This document shows, piece by piece, positions 63,635 to 64,000 of a DNA stretch of 64,000 nucleotides. The notes under the pieces were generated by a model. That model was given only the letters and a program-made list of their open reading frames with translations, ran no database searches and was not told the DNA's origin. Where the stretch lies: contig NZ_CAJQTX010000007.1 in the NCBI RefSeq assembly GCF_907163085.1, positions 248,001 to 312,000 on the forward strand. The letters are read 5' to 3'. The position numbers and the translations under genes were made by a program. This stretch comes from Candidatus Accumulibacter sp. ACC003. GTDB taxonomy: Bacteria > Pseudomonadota > Gammaproteobacteria > Burkholderiales > Rhodocyclaceae. Each line of letters starts with the position of its first letter. Positions within the stretch are counted from its first letter, which is position 1.

Positions 63635-63640
63635 TATAAT
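63635..63640 (+). promoter_or_regulatory. -10 box of the tRNA-Pro gene
   Basis: A perfect TATAAT lies 12 bases before the tRNA, followed by a GC-rich discriminator (TCGCGGG), which is typical of growth-rate-controlled stable RNA promoters. No -35 box at ideal spacing is clear; TTGAGC at 63609 is 20 bases away. Confidence 0.55.
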
Positions 63641-63651
63641 TCGCGGGTTGT

Positions 63652-63728
63652 CGGGGCGTGGCGCAGCCTGGTAGCGCACTTGCATGGGGTGCAAGGGGTC
63701 CCGAGTTCGAATCCCGGCGCCCCGACCA
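63652..63728 (+). tRNA. tRNA-Pro, anticodon GGG
   Basis: This 77-nucleotide cloverleaf has acceptor CGGGGCG/CGCCCCG, a D-loop with GCGCAGCCTGGTAGCGC, anticodon stem CTTGC/GCAAG with loop ATGGGGT (anticodon GGG), and T-arm CCGAG-TTCGAAT-CCCGG. CCA is encoded at the 3' end. It reads the proline codons CCC and CCT. It is followed after 30 bases by an intrinsic terminator. Confidence 0.97.
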
Positions 63729-63758
63729 ACAAAAACAAGTAGTTAAGAAGAACCGAAG

Positions 63759-63782
63759 AACCGGCCATGGGCCGGTTTTTTG
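63759..63782 (+). terminator. Rho-independent terminator after tRNA-Pro
   Basis: The stem AACCGGCC/GGCCGGTT (8 bp) with loop ATG is followed by TTTTTG. The last ~218 bases of the window (63783-64000) contain no gene that I can support, only a short inverted repeat GCCGCCAG-CGG-CTGGCGGC at the very end. Confidence 0.85.
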
Positions 63783-64000
63783 TTTTCAGGAGCGGCGGCG
63801 CGAGGCCTTGGCTGAGCGCAAAAGCCCGCCTTGTTCCCTTTCGCCCGGGCCACCTGCAGACAGCCGTTGATGTCGGGATTCGACGTTTTCAGGGCGATCG
63901 GTCGCTGCCCGTCAGGGTGCGCCGCTTGGCCCATGTCGCCAGATCCCCCAGGCTGGCTCGGCCAGCTGCTGGCCGCGTGGCCGCCAGCGGCTGGCGGCGG

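Noticed and set aside
63652-64000. tRNA-Pro as an integration site for a genomic island
   Set aside because: No integrase and no repeat of the tRNA 3' end is visible in the remaining 270 bases.

Overview
The window reads as a chromosomal segment of a high-GC betaproteobacterium, most likely Rhodocyclales and close to Candidatus Accumulibacter or Zoogloea-like floc formers. Three things suggest this: the gene order thrS-infC-rpmI-rplT-pheS-pheT-ihfA-merR-tRNA-Pro at the right end, an assimilatory nirBD-nitrate transporter operon with a linked phosphatase/kinase, and a very large exosortase A (XrtA/PEP-CTERM) exopolysaccharide locus. The taxonomic call is inference from gene content; no database was searched.

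Layout. 1-3.3 kb: the end of a type I restriction subunit (HsdR), then a two-gene cassette of an OLD-like AAA ATPase and a PIN-like nuclease with a 4-nt overlap, probably a defence island edge. 3.3-9.2 kb (minus strand): nirB-nirD-nitrate transporter-PP2C/Ser-Thr kinase, read from a textbook sigma-54 promoter at about 9175-9191. 9.4-16.6 kb (plus): a tightly packed, poorly understood cluster of PqqD-like protein, ATP-grasp ligase, group III PLP decarboxylase, a urea-transporter domain fused to an M23 peptidase, a BaeS-like sensor kinase and a BaeR-like regulator. 16.7-19.7 kb: a DctP-DctQ-DctM TRAP transporter with its own promoter. 19.8-20.6 kb: a CheR methyltransferase on the minus strand.

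21.0-54.2 kb is the exopolysaccharide region. The plus-strand arm (21.1-45.7 kb) holds the export lipoprotein, chain-length protein, tyrosine autokinase with a Tyr-Gly tail, outer-membrane barrel, XrtA-type ATPase, a decayed wecB remnant, polysaccharide deacetylase, FemAB-like protein, exosortase XrtA/EpsI, four glycosyltransferases, two glutamine-dependent asparagine-synthetase-like amidotransferases, a GDP-mannose 6-dehydrogenase-type enzyme, a transglutaminase-like protein, a CapK-like adenylating enzyme, an O-antigen-ligase-like polymerase/ligase and a second deacetylase. The minus-strand arm (45.9-52.2 kb) adds a flippase, a TPR protein, another glycosyltransferase and a third asparagine-synthetase homologue that lacks the glutaminase cysteine. 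The locus ends with a secreted DNRLRE/polysaccharide-lyase-14-like protein. Together these would make, amidate or otherwise modify, export and trim a uronic-acid-containing polymer; the dehydrogenase and the alginate-lyase-like enzyme point to mannuronate-type sugars.

54.4-56.0 kb is an IS1380-family element. 56.0-64 kb is conserved housekeeping: thrS, infC (with an ATC start), rpmI, rplT, pheS, pheT, ihfA, a MerR-family regulator and tRNA-Pro(GGG).

The most promising leads are the PqqD/ATP-grasp/decarboxylase/UT-M23 cluster, the ATPase-PIN pair beside hsdR, and the gene-decay scars (wecB remnant, 50.1-50.3 kb remnant) in the polysaccharide locus.
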